From NCBI GenBank assembly GCA_002709955.1, contig PAQY01000013.1:62001-126000 (forward strand): a stretch of DNA of 64,000 bases, in the 5' to 3' direction. Each line of letters starts with the position of its first letter. The stretch's first letter is position 1. This DNA comes from Rhodospirillaceae bacterium (GTDB lineage: Bacteria > Pseudomonadota > Alphaproteobacteria > UBA8366 > Aestuariispiraceae). A program made the translations under genes and the position numbers. The notes under the pieces are model-generated. The model saw only the letters and a program-made list of their open reading frames with translations, made no database searches and was not told where the DNA came from. Of the stretch, positions 40,972-49,946 are shown piece by piece.

Positions 40972-42282
40972 CTATCGCAAGTGACCAAACAACAACAGAC
41001 AGGCCCCGACAGCAGCCGCAATACCGGCGGCATCTGCGGCGAGCGCAGCAAACAGGGCGTGCCGGACGCGACGAATCTGAACCGCCCCGAAATAGACTGC
41101 CAGGACATAGAATGTCGTTTCGGTCGATCCCTGCAATGTCGTGACCAGATAGCCCGTATAGCTGTCGGGCCCGATCATCGGGTCGGTGATAATGGCGACC
41201 ATGATGCCATAGGCACCAGAGCCGCTGAGCGGACGCATCAGGGCCATGGGCAGGGCTTCGGCTGGCAGGCCAAAGGGGGCGGTGATCAGGCCGATGGGCT
41301 CGATCAACAGCGCCATGGCCCCCGACGCCCGGAACATGCCAACCGCCACCAGGATGGCGACCAGATAGGGGATGATCTTGATCGCAACGCCAAAGCCGTC
41401 TTTCGCGCCCTCCACAAAGCTTTCATAGATCGGCACGCCGCGCAGCATGCCGAAGCTGAGAAAGGCGATCATCAGGCCCGGAATGATCCAGGGGGCAATG
41501 GCGGGACCAAAGAAGATCGTCAGGGGGACGAAACCGATCAACGCGCCCAAAGCCAGGGCGGAGGCCCAAAGCGGATAGGCCGCACTGGCATCGGCGGGCA
41601 GGGCTTCTTGTGGCTCGATCGGGTCTTCTGGCTCAGTCAGCGCATCGTGTGCTGGGGCCTTGAACCGTCCTTGCAGCAGTTTCGCGGTGACAATGGCAAT
41701 TGTGGTGGAACAGATCGTCGCGATCAGGGTGGTGGCGACAATGCCAGCCGGATCGTTGGAGCCAGAGGCCGCACGGATCGCAATCACCCCTGTGGGCAGC
41801 AGCGTGACGGAGGATGTGTTGATCGCCAGGAACAGCGCCATGGCATTGGTGGCGGTCCCCTTATGGGGGTTCAGGCGGTCCAGTTCCTGCATTGCGCGAA
41901 TGCCAAACGGGGTGGCTGCATTGCCCAGACCCAACGCATTGGCGGAGATGTTCATGATCATCGCACCCATGGCCGGATGGTCGGCTGGCACATCTGGAAA
42001 CAGGCGCACCATCAAGGGGCGCAGCAGTTTCGCGATGATGCGCAACAGGCCCCCAGCCTCCGCCACCTTCATCAGCCCCAGGAACAGCGCCATGACGCCA
42101 ATCAGACCCAAAGCCAGGGTGACGGACGATTCCGCCGTGCCGATCATGGACAGGCCCAAATGCTCCATCGGGGCCTTGGCGGCTTCTTCGCCTGCGGCCA
42201 CAATCGGGGTCACCCAGGTCACCTGTTGATAGGCCGCGACCACAAATGAGATAGCGACCATGGCGAAGAATATATAGTTCAT
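40972..42282 (-). CDS. Nucleoside-recognition (fused SpmA-SpmB-like) membrane protein
   Basis: A 436-aa polytopic membrane protein with two Gate/nucleoside-recognition domains. The first (SpmA-like) contains [31 protein letters not shown] and [24 protein letters not shown]; the second (SpmB-like) contains [44 protein letters not shown] and [15 protein letters not shown]. In spore formers these are separate proteins; the fused form is widespread in Gram-negative bacteria with unknown substrate. It sits in the inner membrane. The 422-aa plus-strand ORF over the same region is its antisense shadow. Confidence 0.85.
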   Translation of the reverse strand: MNYIFFAMVAISFVVAAYQQVTWVTPIVAAGEEAAKAPMEHLGLSMIGTAESSVTLALGLIGVMALFLGLMKVAEAGGLLRIIAKLLRPLMVRLFPDVPADHPAMGAMIMNISANALGLGNAATPFGIRAMQELDRLNPHKGTATNAMALFLAINTSSVTLLPTGVIAIRAASGSNDPAGIVATTLIATICSTTIAIVTAKLLQGRFKAPAHDALTEPEDPIEPQEALPADASAAYPLWASALALGALIGFVPLTIFFGPAIAPWIIPGLMIAFLSFGMLRGVPIYESFVEGAKDGFGVAIKIIPYLVAILVAVGMFRASGAMALLIEPIGLITAPFGLPAEALPMALMRPLSGSGAYGIMVAIITDPMIGPDSYTGYLVTTLQGSTETTFYVLAVYFGAVQIRRVRHALFAALAADAAGIAAAVGACLLLFGHLR

Positions 42283-42465
42283 TGACGCCCCATCCTCTGT
42301 TTACATCAGCAACACGCGATTCGAAGAATTTGTCGAGCAGGTCACATCTGTTTTACCTGCGGTCGGTCAGATAGGGGGGCATTTCCACTTGCATGACTGC
42401 GCCAGTTCACGCTCAATCCTCCTGTGTTTTGTGTTCCGTCGGGTGGCACGATTGGGGGGCGTTAT

Positions 42466-43899
42466 ATGCGAATAACGACAATTGTCTGGGGAGTTCTGCC
42501 CTGTATCGCCATTCTGGGGCTGACCCCATCGGCCTTCGCCCATACGTCAGAAAGTGGCTATATCCTGTTATTGCCCACCGAATATTACCTGTTGGGCGGC
42601 ACCTTGTCGGTTGCCTTGTCCTTTCTGATCCTGTCGCTGACAGCCCCGAAAGCAGTGGTTGCGGGGTATCAGGGCTACCTCTCGCTGCCCTGGATTCCAG
42701 CGGGAGTGTTCGACACCGTGCTGTCAGCGGTCGGGTTCATTCTGTTTGCCGGATTGTTGTATTGCGGGGTTGAGGGCGCGCGAGATCCCCTGACGAATCC
42801 TTTACCCATGGTGATATGGTCTGTGGGATGGGTTGGTGTGACGGTTGCCCATGCGGTGTTTGGGAATTTCTGGTCCGTGCTAAATCCCTGGCGGTTTCCG
42901 GTGCGGATGCTGCGCCGCCTCGCGGGGGCTGCGGCAGAGGGAAATGGGCCCGTTGCCCTGCCTGATTGGGTTAAGGGATGGCCCGCTATACTGCTGTTGA
43001 TGGGGATCGCCTGGTATGAATTGGTGTCTTTATCACCAGAGGACCCCGATCTTCTGGCATTTTGGGTTTCGGTCTATTGGGTCATTGGATTCATCGGCTG
43101 CCTGATCTTTGGTGAGGCCGTCTGGTTGCGTTCCGGCGAACCGCTTTCGGTTCTGTTTCGCTATCTATCGCTGTTGGCACCGTTTTCTGTGGAGACGAAG
43201 GACGGGGGGCGGCGGGTTCTGTACCTGTCGAAGCCGGGCAGGCGGGTGCTTGAGGCATCGCCGCCAACGGTGCCCTTCATGCTGTTTCTGCTGCTCAGCC
43301 TGGCAACGGTCAGTTTTGATGGCCTGAGCATGACATTCTGGTGGCTGGGCCTGAATGATATAAATCCGTTGGAATTTCCTGGGCGTTCTGCGGTGACAGG
43401 GATCAACACGGTTGGATTGGTGTTGGCCTGGACCGGACTGGCCTGTCTGTATTGTGCAGCAGTCTGGACGGGGGAGCGGTTGCGCGGTGCCCAGGATGTC
43501 CGCGCGGCGCTTGGATTGATGGTCTTGTCGATCCTGCCTATTTCTCTGGCCTACCATTTTGCGCATTACCTGACCTATTTTCTGGTAAACGGGCAATGGG
43601 TGCTGATCGCACTGAATGATCCGCTTGCCACCGGCGCGAACCTGTTGGGCTTACAGGGCTTTCGGGTGACGACATCCTTTCTGAACATGCCAGATACAGT
43701 GGAGAGACTCTGGCAGGCTCAGGTTGCTGCAATCACCATCGGTCATATCTGGGCGGTCGTGCTGGCCCATGGCCTGAGCCATCGTCTGGCTGGTGGGCGG
43801 GCCTCACGCCATCTGATCGGGCAAATTCCCCTGGGTGTGTTGATGGTGGGCTATACTTTGTTTGGATTGTGGCTTCTATCCTCTCCCACAGGGGGATAA
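42466..43899 (+). CDS. Polytopic membrane protein, function unknown
   Basis: A 477-aa protein with an N-terminal signal-like segment (PCIAILGLTPSAFA-HTSESG) and about ten hydrophobic helices. Notable conserved-looking segments are LPTEYYLLGGTLSVALSF, HAVFGNFWSVLNPWRFPVRM and LAYHFAHYLTYFLVNGQWVLIALNDPLATGANLLG, with histidines inside or near helices. It resembles membrane proteins that databases sometimes label fenitrothion hydrolase, but I cannot confirm this and no hydrolase motif is visible. ATG 42466 follows GGGGGGCG. It stands between the SpmAB-like gene (divergent) and the liv operon (same strand, 133-base gap). Confidence 0.6.
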   Translation: MRITTIVWGVLPCIAILGLTPSAFAHTSESGYILLLPTEYYLLGGTLSVALSFLILSLTAPKAVVAGYQGYLSLPWIPAGVFDTVLSAVGFILFAGLLYCGVEGARDPLTNPLPMVIWSVGWVGVTVAHAVFGNFWSVLNPWRFPVRMLRRLAGAAAEGNGPVALPDWVKGWPAILLLMGIAWYELVSLSPEDPDLLAFWVSVYWVIGFIGCLIFGEAVWLRSGEPLSVLFRYLSLLAPFSVETKDGGRRVLYLSKPGRRVLEASPPTVPFMLFLLLSLATVSFDGLSMTFWWLGLNDINPLEFPGRSAVTGINTVGLVLAWTGLACLYCAAVWTGERLRGAQDVRAALGLMVLSILPISLAYHFAHYLTYFLVNGQWVLIALNDPLATGANLLGLQGFRVTTSFLNMPDTVERLWQAQVAAITIGHIWAVVLAHGLSHRLAGGRASRHLIGQIPLGVLMVGYTLFGLWLLSSPTGG

Positions 43900-43928
43900 T
43901 GTGGCAAAATCGATCACAGACACTAGAC

Positions 43929-43942
43929 ACAAATTCATTTGT
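43929..43942. promoter_or_regulatory. Perfect dyad upstream of the liv-type operon
   Basis: ACAAAT-TC-ATTTGT is a perfect 14-base dyad about 90 bases before the binding-protein ATG, in the 133-base gap after the membrane protein gene. It could be an operator for the transporter; the regulator is not in this window. Confidence 0.4.
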
Positions 43943-44032
43943 ATGCGTACGATTTTTCCAAAGACCGTCGCATGCTTGGGGAAAGCCGGTAGACGAGTCT
44001 ATAAACATCAAGTCTGAACAGGAGACTTCGCG

Positions 44033-45349
44033 ATGACTGAACAGAAGACAAACAGCACCAAGACAAAGCATTTTACGCGTCGGGACACGCTGAAAACACT
44101 AGGGGCTGCGGCTGGTTTGGCCGCCGGGTCCCACCTGATGCCGCTGTCTGGTCGATATGCCCAGGCACAGAGCAGTGAGCCGATTAGAATCGGGTTCCAG
44201 GCCCACCGCACCGGCATCGGTGCATCCTATGGCCGCTGGTACGAGCGCACCACGATGGCGGCTGCACAATTGATCAATGACGCGGGCGGGATCAATGGTC
44301 GCCCGATTGAAATCGTGACCGAAGATGATGGCACCGATCCCAAGCGCGGCGCGGAAGTGGTCGAAAAATTCGCCATTCAGCATAAGACAGATATCGTGTT
44401 TGGTACCTTGTTCAGCCATGTCGTGATCGGGTCCGCCCCACGTGCAGGCGAATTGAAGATCCCGTATTTTGTGGTCAGCGAGGGACACCATGTCGCCAGT
44501 GGCAAGCTGAACCGCTATGTCCTGCAGCCCGGTATTACGGATGTGAAAAGCCAGGTTCAATCCATGGCACCCTGGGTTGGCAGCAATCTGGGTAAAAAGG
44601 TCACGATGATCTACCCGGACTTTGCCTTTGGACATGATCACCGCGATTACTTCTCTGCGGCCATTGCGGCGCAGGGTGGTGAGGTGATTGAGAAAATTGC
44701 AATTCCACCGACGGAGCAGTCTTTCTTCAAATACTTCCCCCGCATCCCCAAGGAAACCGAAGTCCTGTACCATGTCATGGTCGGGCCGGGCGTTTTGACC
44801 TTTGTGAAGGAATTGGGTGAATTCTTTGGCAGCGACCGTCCGCAAATCTTCGGCTTTATCGACAGTCTGGAAGCCGTTGATCTGGCCAATCCGGGCCTGG
44901 AAGCACTGGAAGGAACCTATTTCTGGGAAGGCTTCCCGCGCTATGCCCAGAATGATGGGGCCAATCCGCATGATGCCTTCTATCGGGAAAAGGTCGGCGT
45001 TGATGCCAATGGGGCCAGCCTGAGTGATCCAAAGGATATCTCCACCTATGCCCATATGTTTGGGTGCTGGGAGACCCTGTATATCATCAAACAGGGTATG
45101 GAAGCGGCAGACTATAAAGGCCCAGCGGATCGCGCCAAATTGATCGAAGCCGTTGAGAGCTTCACGGACTTCCCGGAAGGACCGGAACATCCGCAGGGTG
45201 CGAAAATCTTCAATGGTCAAACCCACCAGGTTTTTGGCATTCAGAATATCAGCCAGGTTACCGATGGGAAGCTGAAGGTCGTTCACCGCACCTCCATCGA
45301 AGACAGCCTGTACGAGCCGGAAGTCGATTATACGAAGATGGCATTCTAG
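44033..45349 (+). CDS. Branched-chain-amino-acid-type ABC binding protein
   Basis: A 438-aa periplasmic binding protein of the LivK/type I fold. A twin-arginine signal (FTRRDTLKTLGAAAGLAAGS) precedes the mature start near residue 48. The ligand domain reads IRIGFQAHRTGIGASYGRWYERTTMAAAQLINDAGGINGRPIEIVTEDDGTDPKRGAEVVEKF, with IFGFIDSLEAVDL and MFGCWETLYIIKQGMEAA later. AGGAG lies 7-8 bases before the ATG. It heads a complete importer (binding protein, two permeases, two ATPases). The ligand may be an amino acid, amide or aromatic acid; the sequence does not decide. Confidence 0.88.
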   Translation: MTEQKTNSTKTKHFTRRDTLKTLGAAAGLAAGSHLMPLSGRYAQAQSSEPIRIGFQAHRTGIGASYGRWYERTTMAAAQLINDAGGINGRPIEIVTEDDGTDPKRGAEVVEKFAIQHKTDIVFGTLFSHVVIGSAPRAGELKIPYFVVSEGHHVASGKLNRYVLQPGITDVKSQVQSMAPWVGSNLGKKVTMIYPDFAFGHDHRDYFSAAIAAQGGEVIEKIAIPPTEQSFFKYFPRIPKETEVLYHVMVGPGVLTFVKELGEFFGSDRPQIFGFIDSLEAVDLANPGLEALEGTYFWEGFPRYAQNDGANPHDAFYREKVGVDANGASLSDPKDISTYAHMFGCWETLYIIKQGMEAADYKGPADRAKLIEAVESFTDFPEGPEHPQGAKIFNGQTHQVFGIQNISQVTDGKLKVVHRTSIEDSLYEPEVDYTKMAF

Positions 45350-45370
45350 GGACCTTAGAAAGCCCCTGTC

Positions 45371-45494
45371 ACCCCGGACGTGTTCCGGGGTCCAATGCGA
45401 TTGGCAGGAAATGCCCAGGTTGCTCTGGAGTCCTGACTGCGCGGAATGACGGGACATGGTGTGGTTTCCTCTCTCCCACCGTGGGAGAGAGGAA
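45371..45494. repeat. Palindromic repeat patch between binding-protein and permease genes
   Basis: The gap holds ACCCCGGA-N5-TCCGGGGT at 45371-45391, a GGAATGACGGGA-type segment, and the perfect 13-pair hairpin TTCCTCTCTCCCA-CCG-TGGGAGAGAGGAA at 45466-45494. Related CCCCGGA elements recur at 48886 and 49890 in this window. They resemble dispersed GC-rich palindromic repeats of alphaproteobacterial genomes. Confidence 0.7.
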
Positions 45495-45502
45495 CTTCAG
45501 AA

Positions 45503-46426
45503 ATGAAGCTTCGGAATTCTATCCGGCAAGGACATTTTGATTCCATGGATTTTGGACCTTATTTGCTTCTCGCCACGCTGGAAGGGGCTGTTCAGGCGGC
45601 GGTTCTGGCACTGACAGCCCTAGGCCTGTCGCTGGTGTTTGGTGTCATGCGCGTGGTCAATGTCGCCCATGGCGAATTCTTTATGTTAGGGGCGGTGCTG
45701 GCCTGGTGGATTTCCAGCCTGTTGACCGGAACGCCGCTTTTCGGATTTCTGGCGGCGCTGATTTTTGCCCCCTTGATTGTCGGGGGGCTGGCAGCTGTCG
45801 CAGATCGCCTGATCTTGAAGCGCCTGAAGTATGACCCGGAGGCGACAATCGTCGCGACGATAGGGCTGTTGTACATTATTCAGCAGGGGGCCCTGACGCT
45901 GTATGGGCCTGATGCACGCCCGGTCGCAGCCCCGTTTGATTTTCGTGTCAGCTTCCCGTGGTTTGGCTATTCCGGATATAAGATTTCGGTGATCCTGACC
46001 TGTATGGTGATGCTGTTGGGGGTTTGGGCCTTGTTGACCCGAACCCGCATCGGCCTGATCATGCGGGCGACCCAATATGACAGGGAAACCGCCCAGGCTT
46101 TCGGCATCCCTGTTGCGCGGGTCTATACGGGTGTTTTTGCCTTCGGGGCGATGCTGGCCGCCGTGGCGGCCGTGTTGATCGTGCCGACACAACAGGCCTA
46201 TTACCTGATGGGGCTGGATCCATTGTTGCTATCTTTCATCGTGGTGATTATCGGCGGGTTGGGCAGTTTGAAAGGGACCGTGCTGGCCGCCGTTGTGATC
46301 GGGTTAAGCGACGGCATTATCACGATCTTCTTTGATCCGACCCTGGCAAAGATCCTTTCCACAATACTGGTTGCGATGATTCTGGTCTTCCGACCGACAG
46401 GCCTGTTTGGGACGGCAACACGATGA
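45503..46426 (+). CDS. livH: LivH-type ABC transporter permease
   Basis: A 307-aa inner-membrane permease with about eight helices. LALTALGLSLVFGVMRVVNVAHGEFFMLGAVLAWW, the EAA-like RTRIGLIMRATQYDRETAQAFGIPVARVYTGVFAFGAMLA and VVIIGGLGSLKGTVLAAVVIGL are hallmarks of LivH. The start is uncertain: ATG 45503 directly after the repeat hairpin, or ATG 45545 (MDFGPYLL), which is closer to the usual family start. The track start at 45446 lies in the repeat. It overlaps livM by ATGA. Confidence 0.88.
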   Translation: MKLRNSIRQGHFDSMDFGPYLLLATLEGAVQAAVLALTALGLSLVFGVMRVVNVAHGEFFMLGAVLAWWISSLLTGTPLFGFLAALIFAPLIVGGLAAVADRLILKRLKYDPEATIVATIGLLYIIQQGALTLYGPDARPVAAPFDFRVSFPWFGYSGYKISVILTCMVMLLGVWALLTRTRIGLIMRATQYDRETAQAFGIPVARVYTGVFAFGAMLAAVAAVLIVPTQQAYYLMGLDPLLLSFIVVIIGGLGSLKGTVLAAVVIGLSDGIITIFFDPTLAKILSTILVAMILVFRPTGLFGTATR

Positions 46427-47370
46427 GCGGGATCTTTAACAAGGCACTGATGGTGCATTTGGGCCTGATCGTTGTGCTGCTGGCGTTGCATTTCATCCTG
46501 CCGGCCTATCACCATGTCAGTCTGGCGCGAATCATGGTGCTGGCTGTCTATGCGCTGGGGTTCAATCTGCTCTTTGGCTATACCGGATTGCTCAGCCTGG
46601 GCCATGCACTGTTCTTCGCAGCGGGTCTGTATGGCGCAGGCCTGTCGATGCAGTTTTTCCAATGGACGGCGGGGCCAGGTTTCGTCTTTGGCCTGTTCTG
46701 TGCCATTGCGGTGGCAACGCTGATCGGCATGTTGGCCCTGCGGACGGTGGGTGTATCCTTCATGATTGTGACCATGATGTTCGCCCAGGTCGGATATCTG
46801 CTGATCCTGTATTACAACGAATACACAAGGGGCGATGAAGGCTTCGTGATCCTGCGGGAATTGCGGGTCTTAGGACCCCTTGATCTGTCGGCGGAAGATA
46901 TACGCTATCTGGTGGCCTTGGCCCTTTTGGCGGCGGCGATTCTGATCAAGCTGGCACTGGTTCGGTCCCCAACCGGTCGTATCCTGATTGCTATTCGTGA
47001 AAATGAGGAACGCACCCGGATGCTGGGCTATGACCCGTTTCGGTACAAGTTGATGGCGATGGTGATTTCCGGGGCCTTTGCGGGGGCAGCAGGGGCGGCC
47101 TATGGCATTCTGTTTGGCTATGTCGGGGCCAGCTTCGCGTCCATTCAGTATTCTATTCTGCCCCTGTTATATGTCCTGATGGGGGGGGCGGGCGTCGTGC
47201 TGGGGCCATTATTGGGGACGATTGCAATGTTCTATCTGATTGATATCGCCAGCGGGATGACCTCTGCCTATCTGTTTTTTGTGGGGCTTGCTCTGGTGTT
47301 CCTGATCCTGGTCGCCCCAAAGGGCCTGTTGGGAACTGTGCGAGAACGGTGGGCACCGTGGCTGCCATGA
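46423..47370 (+). CDS. livM: LivM-type ABC transporter permease
   Basis: A 315-aa permease with about nine helices. Family marks are LAVYALGFNLLFGYTGLLSLGHALFFAAGLYGAG, RSPTGRILIAIRENEERTRMLGYDPFRYKLMAMVISGAFAGAAGA and LPLLYVLMGGAGVVLGPLLG. It pairs with LivH in the inner membrane. The start overlaps livH and the end overlaps livG by 4 bases each, showing translational coupling through the operon. Confidence 0.9.
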   Translation: MSGIFNKALMVHLGLIVVLLALHFILPAYHHVSLARIMVLAVYALGFNLLFGYTGLLSLGHALFFAAGLYGAGLSMQFFQWTAGPGFVFGLFCAIAVATLIGMLALRTVGVSFMIVTMMFAQVGYLLILYYNEYTRGDEGFVILRELRVLGPLDLSAEDIRYLVALALLAAAILIKLALVRSPTGRILIAIRENEERTRMLGYDPFRYKLMAMVISGAFAGAAGAAYGILFGYVGASFASIQYSILPLLYVLMGGAGVVLGPLLGTIAMFYLIDIASGMTSAYLFFVGLALVFLILVAPKGLLGTVRERWAPWLP

Positions 47371-48104
47371 CGACATTATTGCAAACCAGAAACCTGTCGA
47401 AGAATTTTGGCGGCCTTGCGGCGGTCCAGTCCGTTGATTTTGATCTGCAGCAGGGTGAAATCCGGGCCATTATCGGGCCGAATGGGGCGGGGAAATCCAC
47501 CCTGGTTGGGCTGATCAGCGGACGAATTGCGCCCAGTGCTGGAACCATCGCCTTTCAGGGGCAATCCATCACCAAATTGCCCGCCCATGCCCGTGTTGCG
47601 CGGGGAATTGCCTATACATTTCAGATCACCAGCATTTTTGCCAATCTGACATGCCGTGAGAACATCCTGTTGCCTGCCCAGCGCGCGGCGGTGGCGGCAT
47701 CTGGACTGTTCGGGCGCGTGGATGAGGCAGCGCTGATCACCCGCGCGGATGAGATATTGGCCCGGGTCGGGCTGGGCGATCAGGCCGATACCAAGGCGAA
47801 AGAGATGGCCTATGGGCATCAGCGTTTGCTGGAAGTCGGGATGGGGCTGGCATTGCACGCGAAATTGCTGATCCTGGATGAGCCGACACAGGGCCTGTCG
47901 GATTCCGAAATTGCCAATTTTATTGATCTTATCCGAACCGTGTCCAAGGAGACGACCATCCTGTTGATTGAGCATAATATGACGGTCGTGATGGATCTGG
48001 CCCAACGGATCACGGTGATGAATTTTGGTCAGGTTCTGGCCGAAGGCACGCCGGAAGAAATCCGCGCCAATCCCGCTGTTCAAACCGCGTATCTGGGGGG
48101 ATAG
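47367..48104 (+). CDS. livG: LivG-type ABC transporter ATPase
   Basis: A 245-aa ATPase: Walker A GPNGAGKSTLVGLISG, family segment RGIAYTFQITSIFANLTCRENILL, degenerate signature MAYGHQRLLEVGMGLA, Walker B LLILDEPTQGLSDSEI and H-loop LIEHNMTVVMDLAQRI. The YGHQR signature in place of LSGGQ is usual for LivG proteins. ATG 47367 overlaps the livM stop; the track's extra residues come from livM sequence. It works as heterodimer with LivF on the cytoplasmic face. Confidence 0.9.
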   Translation: MTTLLQTRNLSKNFGGLAAVQSVDFDLQQGEIRAIIGPNGAGKSTLVGLISGRIAPSAGTIAFQGQSITKLPAHARVARGIAYTFQITSIFANLTCRENILLPAQRAAVAASGLFGRVDEAALITRADEILARVGLGDQADTKAKEMAYGHQRLLEVGMGLALHAKLLILDEPTQGLSDSEIANFIDLIRTVSKETTILLIEHNMTVVMDLAQRITVMNFGQVLAEGTPEEIRANPAVQTAYLGG

Positions 48105-48107
48105 GCG

Positions 48108-48803
48108 ATGCTGACAGTCACAGATATCGATTGCTTCTATGGCGACGTGCAGGTGTTGCGGAAATTTTCACTATCGGCGGCCTCTGGGGAAATCCTGTGT
48201 CTGCTTGGGCGCAATGGTGCGGGGAAGACGACGGCGCTGAAAGCAATCATGGGTCTGGTGCCGCCGCGTTTGGGCACAGTGCTTGTCGATGATGTCGATC
48301 TGACAAAACTGCCCGCCCATGCCGCCCCGAAATACGGATTGGGCTATGTCCCCCAGGGGCGACGGCTGTTTTCGGAACTGACGGTCGCGGAGAATATTGA
48401 AATTGGCCTGATGGCGACCGGGCAGGGTAAGCCGACCCGTGATCGGGTGCTGGACCTGTTTCCGGTCTTGCGTGAACGGCTATCTCAGGTGTCTGGCAAG
48501 TTAAGCGGGGGGGAACAACAGATGTTGGCCATGGCCCGCGCCTTGTGCACGGAACCCAAGGTTCTGTTGATGGACGAACCGACGGAAGGATTACAGCCAT
48601 CCATGATTTCCAAGATTCGAGAGGTCGTCCTGTCCCTCAAGCAAACAGGCGTTGCCGTTGTTCTGGTGGAACAGCGCGTCGATGCCGTCCTGCCGGTCGC
48701 GGATTATGTCGCCTTCATCGAAAACGGTGTCAATCGTGAGAGCGTGCCCGTGCAGCAATTGCGCGACGACCCAAGCCTGCTGCACCGTTATGTCGGTGTT
48801 TGA
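48108..48803 (+). CDS. livF: LivF-type ABC transporter ATPase
   Basis: A 231-aa ATPase: Walker A GRNGAGKTTALKAIMGL, YVPQGRRLFSELTVAENIEIGL, signature LSGGEQQMLAMARAL, Walker B VLLMDEPTEGLQPSMI and H-loop VLVEQRV. It is the last gene of the operon, 3 bases after livG. Its final codons (RYVGV-stop) lie in a 22-base direct repeat whose second copy is 139 bases downstream, so the gene end was duplicated when repeat material entered here. Confidence 0.9.
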   Translation: MLTVTDIDCFYGDVQVLRKFSLSAASGEILCLLGRNGAGKTTALKAIMGLVPPRLGTVLVDDVDLTKLPAHAAPKYGLGYVPQGRRLFSELTVAENIEIGLMATGQGKPTRDRVLDLFPVLRERLSQVSGKLSGGEQQMLAMARALCTEPKVLLMDEPTEGLQPSMISKIREVVLSLKQTGVAVVLVEQRVDAVLPVADYVAFIENGVNRESVPVQQLRDDPSLLHRYVGV

Positions 48804-48945
48804 ACGGTCAGTCTGTAGGAATATTGTCATTTCCGCGCAGGCGGAAATCCAGAGATATAGGCAAGAATGATGAGTGCCGCTCTGGACCCCGGATCAAGTC
48901 CGGGGTGACCTTGAATGCTTGATCCGTTATGTCGGTGTTTGAACG
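48785..48945. repeat. 22-bp direct repeat (livF 3' end) flanking a palindromic element
   Basis: An exact 22-base direct repeat, including the livF stop codon, occurs at 48785-48806 and 48924-48945. The 117 bases between carry the palindromic elements marked separately. The order unique repeat - element - repeat looks like an insertion that duplicated its target, or a recombination scar. Confidence 0.7.
48826..48909. repeat. Dispersed palindromic repeat element
   Basis: TTTCCGC-GCAG-GCGGAAA at 48830-48847 and ACCCCGGA-TCAAG-TCCGGGGT at 48886-48906 are framed by GTCATTTCC and GGGGTGACC. This is the layout of the common alphaproteobacterial intergenic repeat (GTCATTCCCGC...GGATCAAGTCCGGGGTGAC). 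Confidence 0.75.
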
Positions 48946-48998
48946 TGCATGTATTTGTCTGCGCCCGTGACGGAGGGGGTTTGACAATTCGCACATTT

Positions 48999-49099
48999 CT
49001 CATCCTGAGGAGCGGCGACGCCGCGTCTCGAAGGAGGGATTGTAAGTCGGGTGCTTTCAGGGGGCGCATCCTTCGAGACGCTGCGCTCCTCAGGATGAG
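48999..49099. repeat. Large nested inverted repeat
   Basis: A 16-base perfect arm pair (CTCATCCTGAGGAGCG with CGCTCCTCAGGATGAG) encloses a 12-base perfect pair (CGTCTCGAAGGA with TCCTTCGAGACG). The structure matches a dispersed repeat often seen in alphaproteobacterial genomes. It lies between livF and pncA and has no coding capacity; as RNA it would form a long hairpin. Confidence 0.8.
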
Positions 49100-49220
49100 G
49101 GTGCTATGACTTCCACCTGACAGAAGAGTGCAGCCGTTTTTGTTCACGACATCCGGTTCTTGCGAAGGTCCATTGGGATGTGGAAAACTGGTGGCTGGTT
49201 CCAAAGAAAAGAGGTTTCCG

Positions 49221-49847
49221 ATGATCCCGGCAGATACGGCCTTTGTGGCGATTGACGTGCAGAATGACTTTTGTCCGGGTGGCGCGCTGGCCGTGGCACA
49301 GGGGGATCAGGTCGTGCCATTGATCAACCGCATGATGCCGCAGTTTCCAGTTAAGGTTCTGACACAGGACTGGCATCCGGCGGATCATTTTTCTTTCGCA
49401 GCCAACAGTCCAGGGGCGGAGGCTTTCAGTGTGATCGATGCGCCCTATGGGCCGCAGGTAATGTGGCCGATCCATTGCGTTCAGGGCAGTGCAGGCGCTA
49501 AATTTCATCCTCAGTTACAGACCGATTGCGTAGATCTGATCATCCGCAAAGGCTATCGCAGTCATATCGATTCCTATTCCGCCTTTTTTGAGAATGACCA
49601 TACAACGCCCACTGGGCTGGAGGGATACTTGCGGGAGCGAGGTGTAAAATCCCTTGTCATGGCGGGGCTGGCGACAGATTTCTGTGTTCGGTTTTCTGCC
49701 GTCGATGCGGCGAAGCTGGGATTTGATGTGACGGTCTTGGAAGATGGCTGTCGCGCGATTGATATGGATGGGTCCTTGGCGGCAGCCATGGCGGAAATGG
49801 CAGACCATGGCGTGGCTGTAATTTCCAGTGCGGATTATCGGGTGTAA
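49221..49847 (+). CDS. pncA: Nicotinamidase
   Basis: A 208-aa isochorismatase-fold enzyme that hydrolyses nicotinamide to nicotinate for NAD salvage. The catalytic Asp is in FVAIDVQNDFCPGGAL, the metal-binding pair in TQDWHPADHFSFA, and the nucleophilic Cys in GLATDFCVRFSAVDA; MWPIHCVQGSAGAKFHP is also typical. ATG 49221 has AGAGG 7 bases upstream; the track start at 49128 lies in the repeat region. It is monocistronic, after the repeat patch. Nicotinamide from pyridine catabolism could be a physiological link to the 26-32 kb cluster, but that is speculation. Confidence 0.93.
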   Translation: MIPADTAFVAIDVQNDFCPGGALAVAQGDQVVPLINRMMPQFPVKVLTQDWHPADHFSFAANSPGAEAFSVIDAPYGPQVMWPIHCVQGSAGAKFHPQLQTDCVDLIIRKGYRSHIDSYSAFFENDHTTPTGLEGYLRERGVKSLVMAGLATDFCVRFSAVDAAKLGFDVTVLEDGCRAIDMDGSLAAAMAEMADHGVAVISSADYRV

Positions 49848-49879
49848 TTTCCCTTTTCTCTTGTGTGAAATACTGCTAA

Positions 49880-49918
49880 AGCCCCTTTCACCCCGGACGT
49901 ATGACTCCTGACCGGGGG
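49880..49918. repeat. Degenerate copy of the CCCCGGA repeat
   Basis: AAAGCCCCTTTCACCCCGGACGT closely matches the left part of the element at 45358, then continues directly into ACTCCTGACCGGGGG, resembling the right part. It looks like an internally deleted copy in the pncA-rhodanese gap. Confidence 0.55.
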
Positions 49919-49946
49919 ATTGGTCTTGCGACAAAAGGATGATGTG

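Noticed and set aside
40981-42249. 422-aa plus-strand ORF
   Set aside because: Antisense to the SpmAB-like membrane protein; its His/Gln/Asp-rich sequence is the complement of hydrophobic codons.
44099-45457. 452-aa minus-strand ORF
   Set aside because: Antisense to the binding-protein gene and running into the repeat patch; no ribosome site or domain.
48785-49107. CRISPR array
   Set aside because: The repeats are two-copy or nested inverted repeats with no regular spacers, and no cas genes are present in the window.
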